Source of the DNA: Nitzschia sp. pyKryTriq1
Taxonomy: Eukaryota > Bacillariophyta > Bacillariophyceae > Bacillariales > Bacillariaceae
Length of the DNA stretch: 64,000 bases
Assembly (NCBI GenBank): GCA_956465555.1
Contig: OY101115.1
Coordinates: 2,852,001 to 2,916,000 of the forward strand
Reading direction: 5' to 3'
Both the position numbers and the translations under genes were made by a program. Below, one piece after another: positions 30,390-42,656 of this stretch. The stretch's first letter is position 1; every line of letters starts with the position of its first letter. The notes beneath the pieces were generated by a model. The model saw nothing but the letters and a program-made list of their open reading frames with translations. It made no database searches and was not told the DNA's origin.

Positions 30390-33300
30390 TTAGTGCACGA
30401 CAGAGTTTTCCTTACCACGTCTGTTTGTGCCTCGTGCAACTCGTTTTCTCGATTCCTGAGCTTGAGGCTCTTCTTCGTTCTCCACATGCGAATCGGCCAG
30501 GGCCCTGGCTCTCACGCTGGATCCCGTTCCCATTGTTCTGGCAACAGTAGAGACTCCGTCAACAAACTTCGTTCGGAAGATGACGTTGGCGTTATTGAAC
30601 ATGCCTTCCTTCAGCGACACCACGATGAATTGACTCTGTGAGAAATGCGTCTTAAGCATATTACCAATATTCTGGGTGTGACTCAAGTCAAGAGCGGCGT
30701 CGACCTCGTCAAGAATGTACATGGGTGCGGGCTTGAACAGGAGGAGTGACAGAATCAGTGAAAGAGCGAGCAAAGAGCGCTGCCCTCCACTCAGTTCACT
30801 GAGACTCTCCTTCCACACTTCTCCGAAGGCAACCTTGACCTCCAAACCTTCCCATGCCTCCAGACCACCCGGGGGTTCCAGCTTAGCCGAAGCACCAGGA
30901 AGCAAGGTGGAAAAGATCGAGCCAAAGTCCTTGTTGACCTTTTTCCATGTTCGCTGGAGCTCGGATTTCTTTTTTACGTCCAATTCTTCGATGACGCTTT
31001 GGATCTTCTTCTTGTCATTCTCCACAACCTTTCGTTTACGAAGTAGCTCCGTGTACTCGCCCTCCGCCTTTTCGATCATCCCCATGACCTTCTTGTTGAT
31101 CTTCTTGCTCAAAGAATCCTGTTCAGACTTGAGAGTTTTAAGCTCACGACTCATCTCATCAGGATCGGTGGCCTTGAAATCATAGTCTCCACCTTCCACG
31201 CTGAAGGCACTCTTCTCACTCTCGATCCAGGTATAGTTCTTGAGCAGAGTTGCAACAACTTTCTCGGCGCTGTGGCGTTCTTTTTCAATGCGAGAAATGG
31301 CAACCGACAATTTCTTTGCTTCCAAAGTGCAGTTTTCTGCTTTCTTTGCAAGCGAGGCCTTTTGGCGTTTGATCTCCGAAAGTTCAGACGAGCACTGGGC
31401 TAGTCGATTCTCAAAATCGTCAAGAGCTGATTTTGCGTCGTCGTACAATGCCTTGACTTCGCCGACCTTGATTTGACGGCTGTCCTCTTCGTCCGTAGCT
31501 TCCTTCAGAGCTGCCTCTGCGGAAGTAACGTTTTCTTGGGCAGAGACAACTTCGGCCTTTAGATTCTCAATTTCCATCGAGAGAGTTTGCCATCTCGATT
31601 CGGCCTGTAGGCGGAGACAAGTTAGTTATATATTGCTGGCAGAAGCACGTCTCAAGTAGAAAAACAAATATCGCTCACCTCACGAGCCTCCTTGGCTTTG
31701 GTTATGGCATTCTTTTTGGCTTCCTTGACTGCGGCCTCCATCTCTCCCATCCGATTTTCGCGTTGCTGGGTCAATTCGACCTCTTTGTCCTTGAGCTCGT
31801 GATAGAGAGCCCACTTTTCTTCCTGCTCCTTTTTCATTTCTTCGTGCTGCTTTTGTGCCTCTTCGAGTTCCTTGGACATTGCATTGAATTTTTCTTCAAG
31901 GACACCATAAGCAGTTTGAGACAGATGCTTCTGAATTCCTTCCAACTCTGCTTGAGCAAATTCAAGGGCACCCGACAGCTTCTCGTACTTGGTGGCGTTG
32001 GCGCTGAGAACATTGTACTGCTTGTTGACTTCCTCCAATCTCTTGCTGTCAATTTCAAGTTGCTTCTTGCCCTCCGCAAGCTTCGACAACTCGACAAGCG
32101 TCGTGCCCAAATTATTCGCGGAGCCTCCCGAGATGGTGCCCGATGGGTCGTAGACATCGCCTTCAAGAGTGACAGTGCGTGTCTTGGTGGCGTCACAAAT
32201 TTGATTCGCCGCCTTGGGATTGTCGACGACGATCGCTGATCCAAAGACGTGCTCCATGGCGGCTCGAACTTCCTCATCGAAACCGATCAACTCAATGGCA
32301 GGAGTCGCTTGGGCATTCATCGACTTGGCAATCTCGTTGGCACGCTCGACGGCGGAGTTGGTGACACCTCGCGAGTGGATTTTGTCAAGGGGGATGATGG
32401 TGACCCGGCGTGCCAGATTTCCTCGCTCAATGATAGCTTTTCCTACAATGGCCTCATCGACTACGACTTGATAGAGTTTTCCACCAGCAACGACTTCGAG
32501 GGCGGTAGCATGCTCATTCTTATTGACTTGAATCAACTTAGCAACGAGACCCTTTACCTTGGAACGATCAAAGCCCCGAACAGGGTCACTGTATTCGAAC
32601 GACAGACGCTTTTCGAGTGTCGTTGACAGATTATTTACAAGGCTAGATAGCTGTGAAATGGACGAAGTGAGTTGGTCCTTTTCCTGTTCGAGCGATGAGA
32701 ACAAATTCTCGTCGAACGACAATGCCTCGACATCCGCACGAAGTTTCTCAGTTTTCCCAAGAGCGGCTTCTCTCTTCTTGTTAAGGTCGGCAGCCGATTT
32801 CTGGTCTTTTTTCATTTGTTTTTCAACAGCCTAGAGAGAAAAAGTGGTGTGAGAAAACAACCGAGATATGTTTGATGATTGCGGATGATATAATTGAAAC
32901 GTACCGAAATTTCTTTGGTAAGGTGCTTCATTTGCATTGTTGCTTGATTGACTTTTGCCTCGGCTGTTTTGGAGTCACTGTGCGCCTTGGAAATTTGATC
33001 CGGAAGTGTCATGCCTTCGTCACCCTGGGACATGGAAAGTCCTGCTTGCATATTTTGAAAGTCGGCTTGAAGGCGTTGAGACTCCTTCTCTGCCTCTACC
33101 TTTGCGTTGACACGCTCTTCAATGCTAGCTTGCTCCATCGAGACTTCCTTTTCCTTATCAAGGAGAGCTGTCTTTGTCTCTTCAACCAGTGCTTGAGCGG
33201 CTTCGAGTTCTTCTTGCGCTTTGCTTGCGGACTCCTTGCTGTTCTGCCAAGCAGATGTAACCTTGACAAGTTCCTTGGACTGCTTTTCCTCCTCCGCTTT

Positions 33301-34324
33301 GAAGGTGCTGTGCGACTTTTCAAATTCTCCTTTCAACTTGGAAGAAAGCGAGGTGGCTTCTTCCTCTTTCTCCACAATCTGTCGTTGATATGTTTCTGCC
33401 TCGGCTTCCAACTCGGAGACCTTTTCCTCCATTTCAGCGGATCCCTCCACGTTGCTGTCCAGGGCTTGCTGCGCCTTCATGAACTCGCTAGCAATCACAA
33501 ATCGCTCGATTCGCTCAATATCTGCGCTGTTCTTGCTCCACTTTAGGTAGCTCTGCTTTTCTCCTCGAAGACGTTCTAGCGTTGGAGTGATTTCTTCCGA
33601 CAAAACCGAGTTCAATTCATCAACCTTGGCTTGTTTCTTGTCGATCGTCTTGATGGCTGCCACTCGCTTTGTCTCGTACATTCTCGTGCCAGCGGCTTCT
33701 TCAACCATACCCAAAATCTCATGAGGCTTCATATTTAAAACTTTAGTGATACGTCCTTGCATGATCAGAAAGTGAGGATTGTTCACATTGAGCTGAACGG
33801 AATGAAAGAGGTTCTGCACTTGGCCTGCTGGGGCGTTACGACCGTTGATCATGTACTTGCTCTTGCCGCCCAGCAGCACCTGTCGCGTGACAGTGACTTC
33901 CGGGCACTGCTCGTATCCAACCGGACTCGACGCTTCATCTTGATTGTTGAAAACGATAGTGACGCTAGCCTTGTTGACGCCCGCTTGACCCTGCTTGTAC
34001 ACTAGCTCGGAGAGATTTCCAGCGCGGACCTGACTGAGATTGGTGATACCCAGAACAAAACAAATCGCATCCAAAATATTGGACTTTCCGGAGCCGTTCA
34101 GTCCCGTGATGGCATTGAAATGAGGATCAAAGCTAAGCGATAGTAATGATAACAGTATTAGGTGAGAATGTACTGTATTATGTGAGCATAGTCATCATCA
34201 TATGGTCGAACTCGTAACCGATTGTCGCGCTCCAACGCAACAATGCCAAGGAAACTTACCCTTCGACGACCGTTCTATGGGCGTACGACTTGAAGCCGTC
34301 GATCACGACTTCGTGGACGTGCAT
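30390..34324 (-). CDS. SMC2: Condensin subunit SMC2
   Basis: The four exons are 34324-34260, 34132-32905, 32830-31679 and 31604-30390, with introns of 127, 74 and 74 bp. The product is 1219 aa. SMC2 pairs with SMC4 in condensin to compact mitotic chromosomes. It starts [20 protein letters not shown]. After the first splice comes Walker [20 protein letters not shown], then [20 protein letters not shown] and [12 protein letters not shown]. Coiled coils flank the hinge ([46 protein letters not shown]). The C-terminal head has [13 protein letters not shown], the signature [20 protein letters not shown] and Walker [21 protein letters not shown]. The end is a basic tail. All ATPase motifs are intact and every junction keeps the frame. 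Confidence 0.96.
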
Positions 34325-34940
34325 GGTGGCCCTTTCCTTTGATGAAACACAACTATCAAAGGTGAAACAGAAAAGCGTTCTACTTGGTACTTGCACAAGA
34401 AGTTGCAACAACCACAACAACAGAACGACATTCAAACGTCGCGATGATGAGGAGGAGGAGTGAGTTGTTGTTGTGAAAAAAGATGGCGCGGATCGCGGCG
34501 GTGCACGTAGAAACAAGTGCAGAATGTACGTGAACCTGCGAAACATGATTTCAAATGGGAAATACATTATACGTGTACGTATATGTACAATGATAACACA
34601 GGAGGATGCCGGCATGCTTTATACTTTCGCTGCCACAAAGATGTCGCTTCCACCTCCGGCCGGCCATCCCTTTCGCGCCAGCCGTGCTCACAAAATGTAC
34701 ATACTGTATGTACACAGACCGGGTACCGCGCCCCTCGGTATATTCGTTAAATCCTAAACGGTACTAGCAGGTACCGGTACGAAGTAATTTTGCCGGAGTA
34801 CGCAGAGCCCGGTTGTCGCGCGATTCTGCGTGCTTTACCACGAACTCGATGAAGTAGTCTTCTTGCTATGATACTTCATTGTTGCTACTATTAAATTGAA
34901 GAATACTTCACATGAAATTGTAAATTAGAGAGATACATTT
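34325..34940. other. SMC2 upstream spacer
   Basis: No gene is seen. Palindromic GTAC/TACGTA and GGTACC motifs recur at 34566-34590 and 34690-34780. It probably holds the SMC2 promoter. Confidence 0.4.
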
Positions 34941-35283
34941 TTAAAACTCATTGATTCTTGATTGAGGTGGAGGCACAATGACCTTGCCATCTTTTCGTAC
35001 CAGCACCAGGCCAGCAGTGTCTGTGGCTTTGAAATCTTGGTCAACTCCAACATGGATTGACCCACGGATGCCAAGGAAGTTGTTGTCGCCTTTTGCTTTT
35101 ATAACATCCTTTGTAATCCGATATGCATGTACAAAGCCTGGTGATGCAACTTTTTCCAGTGGAAAATTCTCCCAAACTTCTTGAGCTGTCGACCAAATTC
35201 TGTCTTCATTCAGCACTTTCAAGCGGCCTTGCTGCCAAGCCACAATTCCAGGAATTGGAACAAGTCCAAGTTCCCAGCCATTG
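34941..35283 (-). CDS. Unknown protein, last exon (114 codons)
   Basis: This open segment begins after a good acceptor (tttctttccag) and reads NGWELGLVPIPGIVAWQQGR..., ending QSRINEF. It contains globular-looking strands (VAWQQGRLKVL, FLGIRGSIHVGVDQDF, AGLVLVRKDGKVIV). I do not recognise the family. The reading frame needs one base from an upstream exon, so the start lies further 5' on the minus strand. An open stretch at 35669-35472 (containing ALKFGYAQDWTYSAYKKYR) is a candidate exon, but I could not find a splice pair and ATG that join them. The gene is probably real and its 5' half is unresolved. Confidence 0.45.
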
Positions 35284-35765
35284 CTGGAAAGAAAAAGGCA
35301 AAAAAATCCAAGAACCCGAAGTAGATATTGAAGCGATAAGTCTTAACTGTTATAATCACAAACCACTAAAGCGATAAGCCTTATCGGTTCTCATAGTAAA
35401 AGTGAATCATTAAAATAGAACACATGCACAGATGCAAGGAAGTCGGATATGAAAATACAAGGCGATACGTTTTATGGTGCGTATATAGGTAGCGATAAAT
35501 AATGAAAAAAATTGGCGAGTTGTCGACGCCGAATACGGTACTTCTTGTAGGCACTGTAGGTCCAATCTTGTGCATATCCAAATTTCAACGCAATAGCACG
35601 ACGACTCGGACCACGTTCACGCCGACTGAAAAATTCCAGCCACAAGCAATCGATGGTTGAAAAACCCACTCCACAATCAGCCGCGCCGCGAAATCTTGGA
35701 ATCCGGATGCATTTCTCGCTGAAACACTAGAGGCCGCCGCCGCCGCCGCCCAAAAAAGCCTGTGT
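35284..35765. other. Unresolved interval, candidate upstream exon
   Basis: The minus strand is open at 35669-35472 with protein-like composition (WLEFFSRRERGPSRR, GYAQDWTYSAYKKYR). It may belong to the gene ending at 34941. A GGC/CCG trinucleotide run lies at 35731-35750. Confidence 0.3.
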
Positions 35766-36734
35766 TCATTGTTTTGCCTTGATTTTGGCGTTTTCCGTCT
35801 CCTGGAGATATAGAAAATTGTTGAATGATCCCAGTACTGTCGAACGGAGGAGGAGAAGTGTCAGAGAAGGTCGCTTGTCGCCCTCTCTATCCATTGGTGG
35901 TAGAATGTAGCCGACGTTGAGGCTAGGAAAGGTCTGCATCGTCCATCCTGTGAGCTTTTTTTGGTCGCGAGAATATTTCTTCGCCACCCGTTGCATCTGC
36001 TTCTTGCGATCCGTCTCCTCCTTGATGATATCGCTGACGTCTTCCACGTATTTTTTATGGAATGAAAACGTTGGAGGGCCTGTTATGATCGGAGCTTTCG
36101 TGTTTCGTCCACGTCGTTGGGATGCGTTTTCGGGTTCTGGGAGTGCGAGAGCCGCTTGGTAGGTTGCATCCAAGTGTCGATCAAACGGTGTGTACTTGGA
36201 GTAGTAGAAGGAGGGCAAGAAACGATGAGCGGCCAAAGAACAATTTGTTTGAATAATCGATCGCAAGTCAAGTGTACCACTTACCAAATGTTTGGACCAC
36301 CAAAGCTCTAAATGATCCGGAAAGCCACCACCGCAAACAAGACATTTATTCGGGCTGTACCGAGAACAAGGGTAGAGCAATTGCAGGATGGAGTTGGATT
36401 CGAAGCGAACGTACTGTATAGAAACAATTTGTCAGAGACAATCGAGGGATAAAATCCATCAAGACGTGTCAAGTAGAATAGTGGATACGCTTACCATGCG
36501 TCCCCCCTTGCCTTCGATGAGGTGATCTTTCAGTAGATGATGGCACCATCTATACAACAGGGCCGACGGAGCATCCCAAATGAAAAGGCCGCAGGCTCGA
36601 CGATTGATTGGTACAGTCGGCACTCCATTGCAGGGTCTCAATCCCGGAGCAGTATCCCTCGACTCGCTTCGTTGAGAAGCACTACAGACTGACACCAGCG
36701 AAAAGATAACGTAAACAGCGATTGAAATCAGCAT
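35766..36734 (-). CDS. Secreted or membrane-anchored unknown protein
   Basis: Exon 1 is 36734-36495, the intron 36494-36414 is 81 bp (gtaagc...tatacag, phase 0), and exon 2 is 36413-35766. A signal peptide is clear (MLISIAVYVIFSLVSVCSAS). The body has paired cysteines (RPCNG, RRACG, PCSRYSPNKCLVCGGGF) and Trp-rich stretches (LLYRWCHHLLKD, ELWWSKHL), then a charged Lys/Glu helix and GWTMQTFPSLNVGYILPP. No family was recognised. Positions 36284-36195 form a 90-nt stretch bounded by gtaagt and ctccaag with no stop, so it could be a third in-frame intron (265 aa) or coding (295 aa). The start is the first ATG in the frame. Confidence 0.5.
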
Positions 36735-37344
36735 TATTTCAAGCGAATTGGTCGACCGACGTGGGGATTTGAGAGCAAGGCAACGATTAAAATTGAGACT
36801 CGAGACGGGCGATTTTCTCCCCAATCACCTAATCAATAAAATAAAATAAAATTCCCTCCTTGCACAGAGGCAGTGTCTTCCGAACTCGTTTGTCTGTTAT
36901 CTGCTACAAGTACCGGTACGAGTATCTGACGCATACTGAGTATTGACGCCGGCGGCGGCCATCGCCCATGACATGATGATGATGATTCTTCTTTTCTTCT
37001 TCATGATGGCATCAGTCAGTCATCATCCGCCATCATCTCCTTCTCACGCATTTCTTGCGTCTGTTTTCCCTTGCGCACGCTCGAGATTTAATCGTTCCAG
37101 TCACCTCAGAGAGCTCGCGCGCACCCTCTCGGGCGCGGGGGGGGCAAGAATAATAAGGGAAAAGGCAGAAAAGGAATCTGGAATCTCAAGTACATACTTG
37201 TACGTGTATTGAAAAATACCTCGGAGGCGAATTTTGCGGTTCGATAGATCGAAGTATAGATCTTTCGTCTTTCGTCGTTTGCCTTCCATTTTTCCATCTT
37301 GTAAGAAAATAAATCCATGCCCACCCATTCCTACGAGTATAACC
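36735..37344. other. Divergent spacer, possible signal-peptide exon for the next gene
   Basis: Between outward-facing genes. A plus-strand frame from 36943 encodes a methionine/phenylalanine-rich hydrophobic stretch (MMMMILLFFFMMASV) that could be a signal peptide for the dehydrogenase downstream, but no clear splice joins them. A GTACCGGTAC palindrome lies near 36909. Confidence 0.35.
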
Positions 37345-39056
37345 ATGGGAGAAGTATGTGCCGCCCTTGCCAATGCCGTGGTAGAAGCAGGCTTTTGTGC
37401 CTACACGCTGCCGATAGAAGTTGCTAAACCAAGGAGCGTTGTTTCGGTCGGCGTCAGTGATTCTTTGGTTTTGGAACGAACGACCGAGTCCGTCGTTCAT
37501 CTCTTCGACTCGGACGGGGATCTTGTGGCGGACTCCAAGCGAACTTTGGTATCTGCTAGTAGCCTGAACCATGGCTTGGCTATCCACAATGGCTACATCT
37601 ACGCCTCGAGCGATACAACCGTGTACAGATGGTCGTATTCAGGCGACAGTTTTGACACGATCGGATCGGAAGAGATCATCGTAAACAACATCAACGCTGA
37701 CGGACAAGGAGGTGCACCACGGGGCCATCAGACACGCACTCTTGCATTTGATGACACTGGGCGGCTCTACATCTCGGTCGGCTCGAATGGAAATGTCGAT
37801 GCGGATTCCCACCGATCACGCATTCGACGGTTCGACATCTACGACGACACCGTAGTACTTCCTCTTGACTTTCAGACCGGGGAAGTCTTTGCTGACGGTC
37901 TACGAAATGAAGTTGGACTTGCCTTTGATTCCTTTGGTGTGTTGTGGGGAGTCGAGAATGGAGCTGACAATCTCTTTCGAGACGATTTGGGGGGAGATAT
38001 TCATCAAGACAATCCGGTGAGTGGACGAAGTGGTTTTGCATGAGCACCAGGACAATAACAGGCGAAGTATTAATCCGTCTAATCCGTCGTTCTAGGCTGA
38101 AGAACTGAACCGATTCAAGGAGGAAGATGCTGGGAAACATTGGGGATGTAAGTTCAGTGAGATAGTCCGGAACAATGCCTCGGGAAGTAAATGCTTATGG
38201 AACTGCCGTCGTCTCGCTTCTGTTCGTATGCAATCCAGACCCTTTCTGTTGGACGGAGTACAATCTTCCGGAAGGAGTTGGCAAGGGACGTGGAACTGTC
38301 TGGGCGTGGCCTAGTTTTCTTTCAGCTGGTCTTGTTACTGACGAGGCGTGCCAATCAGAATTTGTCTACGTCCCACCGGTTGTTGCCATGCAGGGTCACT
38401 CGGCTCCACTGGGAATAGTTTTTTACGAGTACACTCAAGAACGCCCCGAGGAATGTGGAGACATTATACCATTTCCAGAGACCTACAATGGGTATGCATT
38501 TATTGCTTTTCATGGATCGTGGAATCGTGATGTTCCTACCGGTTACAATGTTATGTACGTTCCGTTTGACGGGGAGGGCAATGCTACTGGTCCTCCGGTG
38601 GATCTCCTGGCTCACGAACCCCCCAACGCCCAATGGGACGACGGCTTTCGACCGGTAGATGTAGATTTTGATCCTTGTGGAAGACTGATTGTTACCAGCG
38701 ACGGTACCGGTAGCGAAGGATCCAAGATCGTCAACATACAGTATACCTTGTTGGATGAGACGAAAGAGACGGCTTCTCCGAGTATGCGAAGCTCCTCCAA
38801 ACCCAGCGTCTCGGAATCGACTGTGTCCCCAGCGGACGGTACCGGTACATTAGCGCCAACAGGAACTGCGTCCCTAGCGGATGATGGTGGTACAATGGCG
38901 CCAACAGGAACATCTTGCTCTCCTTGTCCTCCTTCTAATAGTGTTCCGGGTAGTGCAGGTGCTGCCGGCAGTGGTGATGGTGATAGTCCAGTGCGCCCAC
39001 TGTGGATTTCTGTGGTGTCTGTTTCACTGATTTTTTCGCTATTTGGATGGATCTAA
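37345..39056 (+). CDS. Glucose/sorbosone dehydrogenase-like beta-propeller, cell-surface type
   Basis: The three exons are 37345-38016, 38096-38147 (52 nt) and 38239-39056, with introns of 79 and 91 bp. The product is 513 aa. Beta-propeller blades of the PQQ/soluble glucose dehydrogenase type are visible (SLNHGLAIHNGYIYASSDTT, GHQTRTLAFDDTGRLYISVG, DGLRNEVGLAFDSFGVLWGV). The splices rebuild the family hallmark KHWG-YPFCWTEYNL, then MQGHSAPLGIVFY, GYAFIAFHGSWNRDVPTGY and GFRPVDVDFDPCGRLIVTSD. A Thr/Ser/Pro repeat region (TLAPTGTASLADDGGTMAPTG) leads to a C-terminal hydrophobic helix (WISVVSVSLIFSLFGWI), suggesting membrane or GPI anchoring. No signal peptide follows the chosen ATG, so a first exon upstream is likely missing. 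Confidence 0.8.
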
Positions 39057-39105
39057 TGGAAGTAAAAAATTGGCGCCATGTACACTCGCACATACTTAGC
39101 AAATA

Positions 39106-40710
39106 CTATAGCGGCAAGTTAGCATATCTATCGACAAGTCTCTCTCGTGCCGTATACAAGACGCTTGGATTCAACACGAGCGGCACCCCCTCCGATTTGC
39201 GTTGCAAAGTGTCGAAGAGAGGATGCTTTCCGTTGCGCGCGTCGACAACCGGTTCTTGAGTCATCAAATGAGAGGATTGAAAAGTTGTCTCGGTAAACAT
39301 GAGAATGTCGTGCCAATTCAAGAGCCTTCGACGTTGGTTGCTAGTTTGGCCTTCCCCAGCAGGTTCTACGATTATTCTCTCCTTGGCACGTTCCATGAGC
39401 AGGCCCAAGATTTCATCGACTTGTGAATTGACATGGGTTTTCAATATCTGGGCAATGACGTCCGTCTGTTTTTCCGGAATCTTGTGCCAGCAACATCCTC
39501 GACCTTGAGGACCTCCATAGTAATGTTGTCGTAATGCCTCAGCATTCTCGAATGTTCTAGGACATACCGGACAAGTAAGCTTGGCAAGTCCGGGAGGTAG
39601 ATCGGGTTTGGTCAAGCTAATTCCCAGGGATATGCATTTTGATCTAGTAGCGCTACGATCATTGGCCGTTTGTTGTTGCTTCGTAACAAAAGCTGGTTCT
39701 TTTACCGGAGTAGCTCCTGGAATGATCGGGGTATTGTTGTTGGTTGTTTCGCCGCCAAGTCCCAAAATCGTCCCCCCAAACAATGTACTTGACGGTACAT
39801 CATCTTGGGCCTGCTTGGTACTGGCAGTTCGTCGACTTCCAGGTATCGCAACATGTTGCAAAACTTCTCCTGCTCGTGGACCCACACGTGTGGGAATAGT
39901 CATCGAGGCAGCATGGACTGCCCGCTCCCAGCACCGTAGCAATAAAGCCCTTGGTACATGTTCTTCGGGAAGAGACGTGTCGGTCGCGGAAATGTGCAGA
40001 TTGCTTCCGTTGATGGCTTTCAAAAATTCTTCGTTGGATCCGATTCCGGCTCCGGCTTGTCGACTACTACTACTAATACTACTGTTCGACTGTTGAGAGA
40101 GTCGCGCAGCCGAAAATGCTAGCGGATGTATCGAGTCTCCATGCTCGATCTCCCAGTTCTTGTCGGAATTGTTTAGCGTAGGGTCGTGACTAGCCCTCTT
40201 TCGTTTGTTTGGCCATGGCCGTTTCGCAAATCGATGCTTTCCCCCGTAAATTCGTATGTCTTCCGTAAGAACTTCCTTTGTAGGAATCTTGGACGAAGAA
40301 GAAGAAGCGGCTGGTTTTCTGGAATCCTCCTCCTCCTCCTCGGTTGCTCCATTCTCCTGAATCGTGTTTTGAGTGTTTTTCCTATTATTGTTCTGCTTCT
40401 CATCACCATCACCATCATCATCATTGTCGTCGTCGTTATACGTCCAGGGCAGGGCGGCATGCTGCTGTTCGAGAATCATCTCTTGCCGCTGTCGAAATTC
40501 TTGACGACGTTCCGCATCGCGCTTGCGTTTACAACCCGTAGCGATGAGATGTTCCAAGGACGCAGACAAATCGACCTGCTCCCGCTGCTCTTCTACGAGC
40601 GAACGTCCCGTCTTGCGGTGTTTATTTCGCTGGTAGTAGGCCGCCTTTTTGGCCTTGACGTTGGCAGCTCTTTGGTTGCTTTCCTCCATCCTGTCGTCGT
40701 CTGTGACCAT
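39106..40710 (-). CDS. C2H2 zinc-finger-containing nuclear protein, unknown
   Basis: This is an intronless gene of 534 aa. The N-terminal third is basic and helical (KAKKAAYYQRNKHRKTGR, KRKRDAERRQEFRQRQEM), followed by an Asp/Asn/Glu-rich stretch and a nuclear-localisation-like RPWPNKRKRA. One classical C2H2-type finger is visible near residues 395-425 (LTCPVCPRTFENAEALRQHY, followed by a Cys-Cys-Trp-His cluster). A C-terminal helical region includes LNWHDILMFTETTFQSSHL. The architecture suggests an RNA- or DNA-associated protein. No specific family was recognised. It converges with the dehydrogenase gene, 49 bp between stops. Confidence 0.6.
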   Translation of the reverse strand: MVTDDDRMEESNQRAANVKAKKAAYYQRNKHRKTGRSLVEEQREQVDLSASLEHLIATGCKRKRDAERRQEFRQRQEMILEQQHAALPWTYNDDDNDDDGDGDEKQNNNRKNTQNTIQENGATEEEEEDSRKPAASSSSSKIPTKEVLTEDIRIYGGKHRFAKRPWPNKRKRASHDPTLNNSDKNWEIEHGDSIHPLAFSAARLSQQSNSSISSSSRQAGAGIGSNEEFLKAINGSNLHISATDTSLPEEHVPRALLLRCWERAVHAASMTIPTRVGPRAGEVLQHVAIPGSRRTASTKQAQDDVPSSTLFGGTILGLGGETTNNNTPIIPGATPVKEPAFVTKQQQTANDRSATRSKCISLGISLTKPDLPPGLAKLTCPVCPRTFENAEALRQHYYGGPQGRGCCWHKIPEKQTDVIAQILKTHVNSQVDEILGLLMERAKERIIVEPAGEGQTSNQRRRLLNWHDILMFTETTFQSSHLMTQEPVVDARNGKHPLFDTLQRKSEGVPLVLNPSVLYTARERLVDRYANLPL

Positions 40711-41098
40711 ACACGCATGGAGCAGTGTCTAGCGTGGGTACAATGCTCGAGAGAGGACATTGGCCGATTTTATTTCTGTTTCAGATTTTCGTGTTGACTA
40801 AAAGTGCGTCAAGGCAAAAGGTGAAGGAAGTGAAAGGCGGAGTGAGGATTCGTCTGTCTGTTATCCGTCTCAAAGATCTTTGGGGGATCCGGGAATCGCC
40901 GTTCGGGAACCATCGGAATCGTTGGATCGATGACGACCGTTTTTGGAAACTCGACGATCTTTCCCATGTCCTACCAAGCACTCGACAACTCCATACTCCA
41001 TCCTCCACAATCATAGTTCGTTTGGATCGCAGCCTTCTACGAGTAGTCTTCTTGACCTTTGACATTCCATTCCATAGTCTAAGTTCTAGCTAGAAGCA
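40711..41098. promoter_or_regulatory. Divergent promoter interval
   Basis: The interval is 388 bp between outward-facing start codons. No coding segment and few GTAC palindromes, unlike most other spacers here. Confidence 0.35.
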
Positions 41099-42656
41099 AT
41101 GTCTCATGCGAGTGGTCTCGCTGCCGCCATTCGTGGTGCTACAGGTGAGCCTTACAGTAATACTGGGAGCGGCTAGTGTCCCGAATTGAATACAGTACGT
41201 CTTGTCTCACTCGATGATTTTAATTGGCTTTAATTGATTTATTTGGTTCCATCTTTCCTGCCTCCTTATTTTCAGAAAGTGAAACGTTCGATTTGGCGGG
41301 CCAGAATACCAGCACTATAACTACCAACATTACCAATGCCTTTCAGACTTCCCTTCCGATCAGTGATATGATTCGGGTGACCTTTGTGACGGGAGCGGGA
41401 AAGTTGGCACGACAAAAGTACGATGAAAATGCCGCCAAGGCAGTGACATCCGCCTTGCGGGATTTGGGGTTTGAAGAAGATCGTGGAGCGAGTTGTATCA
41501 AGGAGTGTGCCGGGTCGTTCAAATTGCAGCACGATACAGGGAAGAATCTCAAGACGGTCGTCGTGTTTCCAAGAATTCAGGATGAAAATTCCAACGACGG
41601 TAGTGGTGATGGTGATAATGATCAGGGAGGGTCGTCTTCGGGTGTGGGTGGATCGGCGTCGTTTCTTCCAAAAGGGAGTCCGCAAGAAATGATTGCCTTG
41701 GCGTCCAAAACTGTCTTTGAAAGTATGGTGAAGAGTCGGTGTCAAACCTGGAGTCAAAAGAAGGGGTGCATGGCAGCGATCGGAGAAATCAAGACCACAC
41801 TGGAAGCATTGGAACAAAAACTATTGCAGGGCAATCCTTTGGCAGACGCGGAACAAACTTTTTATGACCAAGTTTCTTCTACGGTTCTAGAGGAAAAGCA
41901 AGCGTATGTAAAAGACTTGATGCAGCATCAGGTCGATGATGGCTTGATCATGGCCAAGGAAAAAGTGCAGCTGTTGTCGCAAGTGACAGAACGCCTGGAG
42001 ACTATTTCCAAAGAGATTGCCGATGCCGAAAAGAACAAGCAAGCCAAAAAGGTAGAAAAGTTGAAGAGCGCAAAAGAAAAGGCAACAACGCGAAAAGACA
42101 AGTTGTCCAACCTCAGCCCCAAACCGCCACCGCCGTTGAAACACCACGCAGAAATCTTTCAATTAAGATCGGAATTGAAGCCATTACTCGAACTGGAAGA
42201 GGGTGCCAAGGGTAGGCTTTTATCGGTCAAAGAGACACAGAGTCTCGCGCGGAAGGATGAGATTTTAGAAGAGATTGCGAGTTTTGAGGTGAGTGTGGGT
42301 TTTCTCTATCGTTGTGGACGGTGGGTAGAGACAGGAAGGAGTCTCAGCAGTGCATCTTGCCTGAATTATAGGAGAAAAGCAGGGGATGGTTCGAAGAGGA
42401 TGACATCTTTCAATCGCGTATTGATGCCTGCAATGCAGCATGGGCATCGCAGAGCAAGTCCTCGAAGAAAGGACCGAAGAAGGCTGCACCAATATCTGGT
42501 GCAGGCTCGTCCAAAACGAGTGCCTGGGTCACGGCCAGTACCGCAAGGCCGAAAAGTGCAGTGGCAAAGAATGCTGCTTCTCAGAACAAGAAGACTGGTG
42601 GCAAAGGCGCCAGTGGGGTTTTTGCAGCAATGATGATGGATAGCGATAGCGACTAG
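41099..42656 (+). CDS. Unknown coiled-coil protein, three exons
   Basis: The exons are 41099-41144 (46 nt), 41276-42288 and 42372-42656, with introns of 131 and 83 bp. The product is 447 aa. It begins MSHASGLAAAIRGATES. A globular N-terminal domain (MIRVTFVTGAGKLARQKYDE, AVTSALRDLGFEEDRGASC, LKTVVVFPRI) looks like an alpha/beta fold. A Gly/Asp-rich loop and a long Glu/Lys/Gln coiled coil (about residues 190-345) follow. The third exon adds EKSRGWFEEDDIFQSRID, a basic Ser/Ala/Lys stretch and an acidic MMMDSDSD end. I do not recognise the family. Both junctions keep the frame and replace shorter out-of-frame readings, which supports the model. Confidence 0.6.

Noticed and set aside
36943-37212. 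Met/Phe-rich ORF as a separate gene
   Set aside because: It may be a signal-peptide exon of the dehydrogenase, but I found no splice that joins it. I did not call it a gene.
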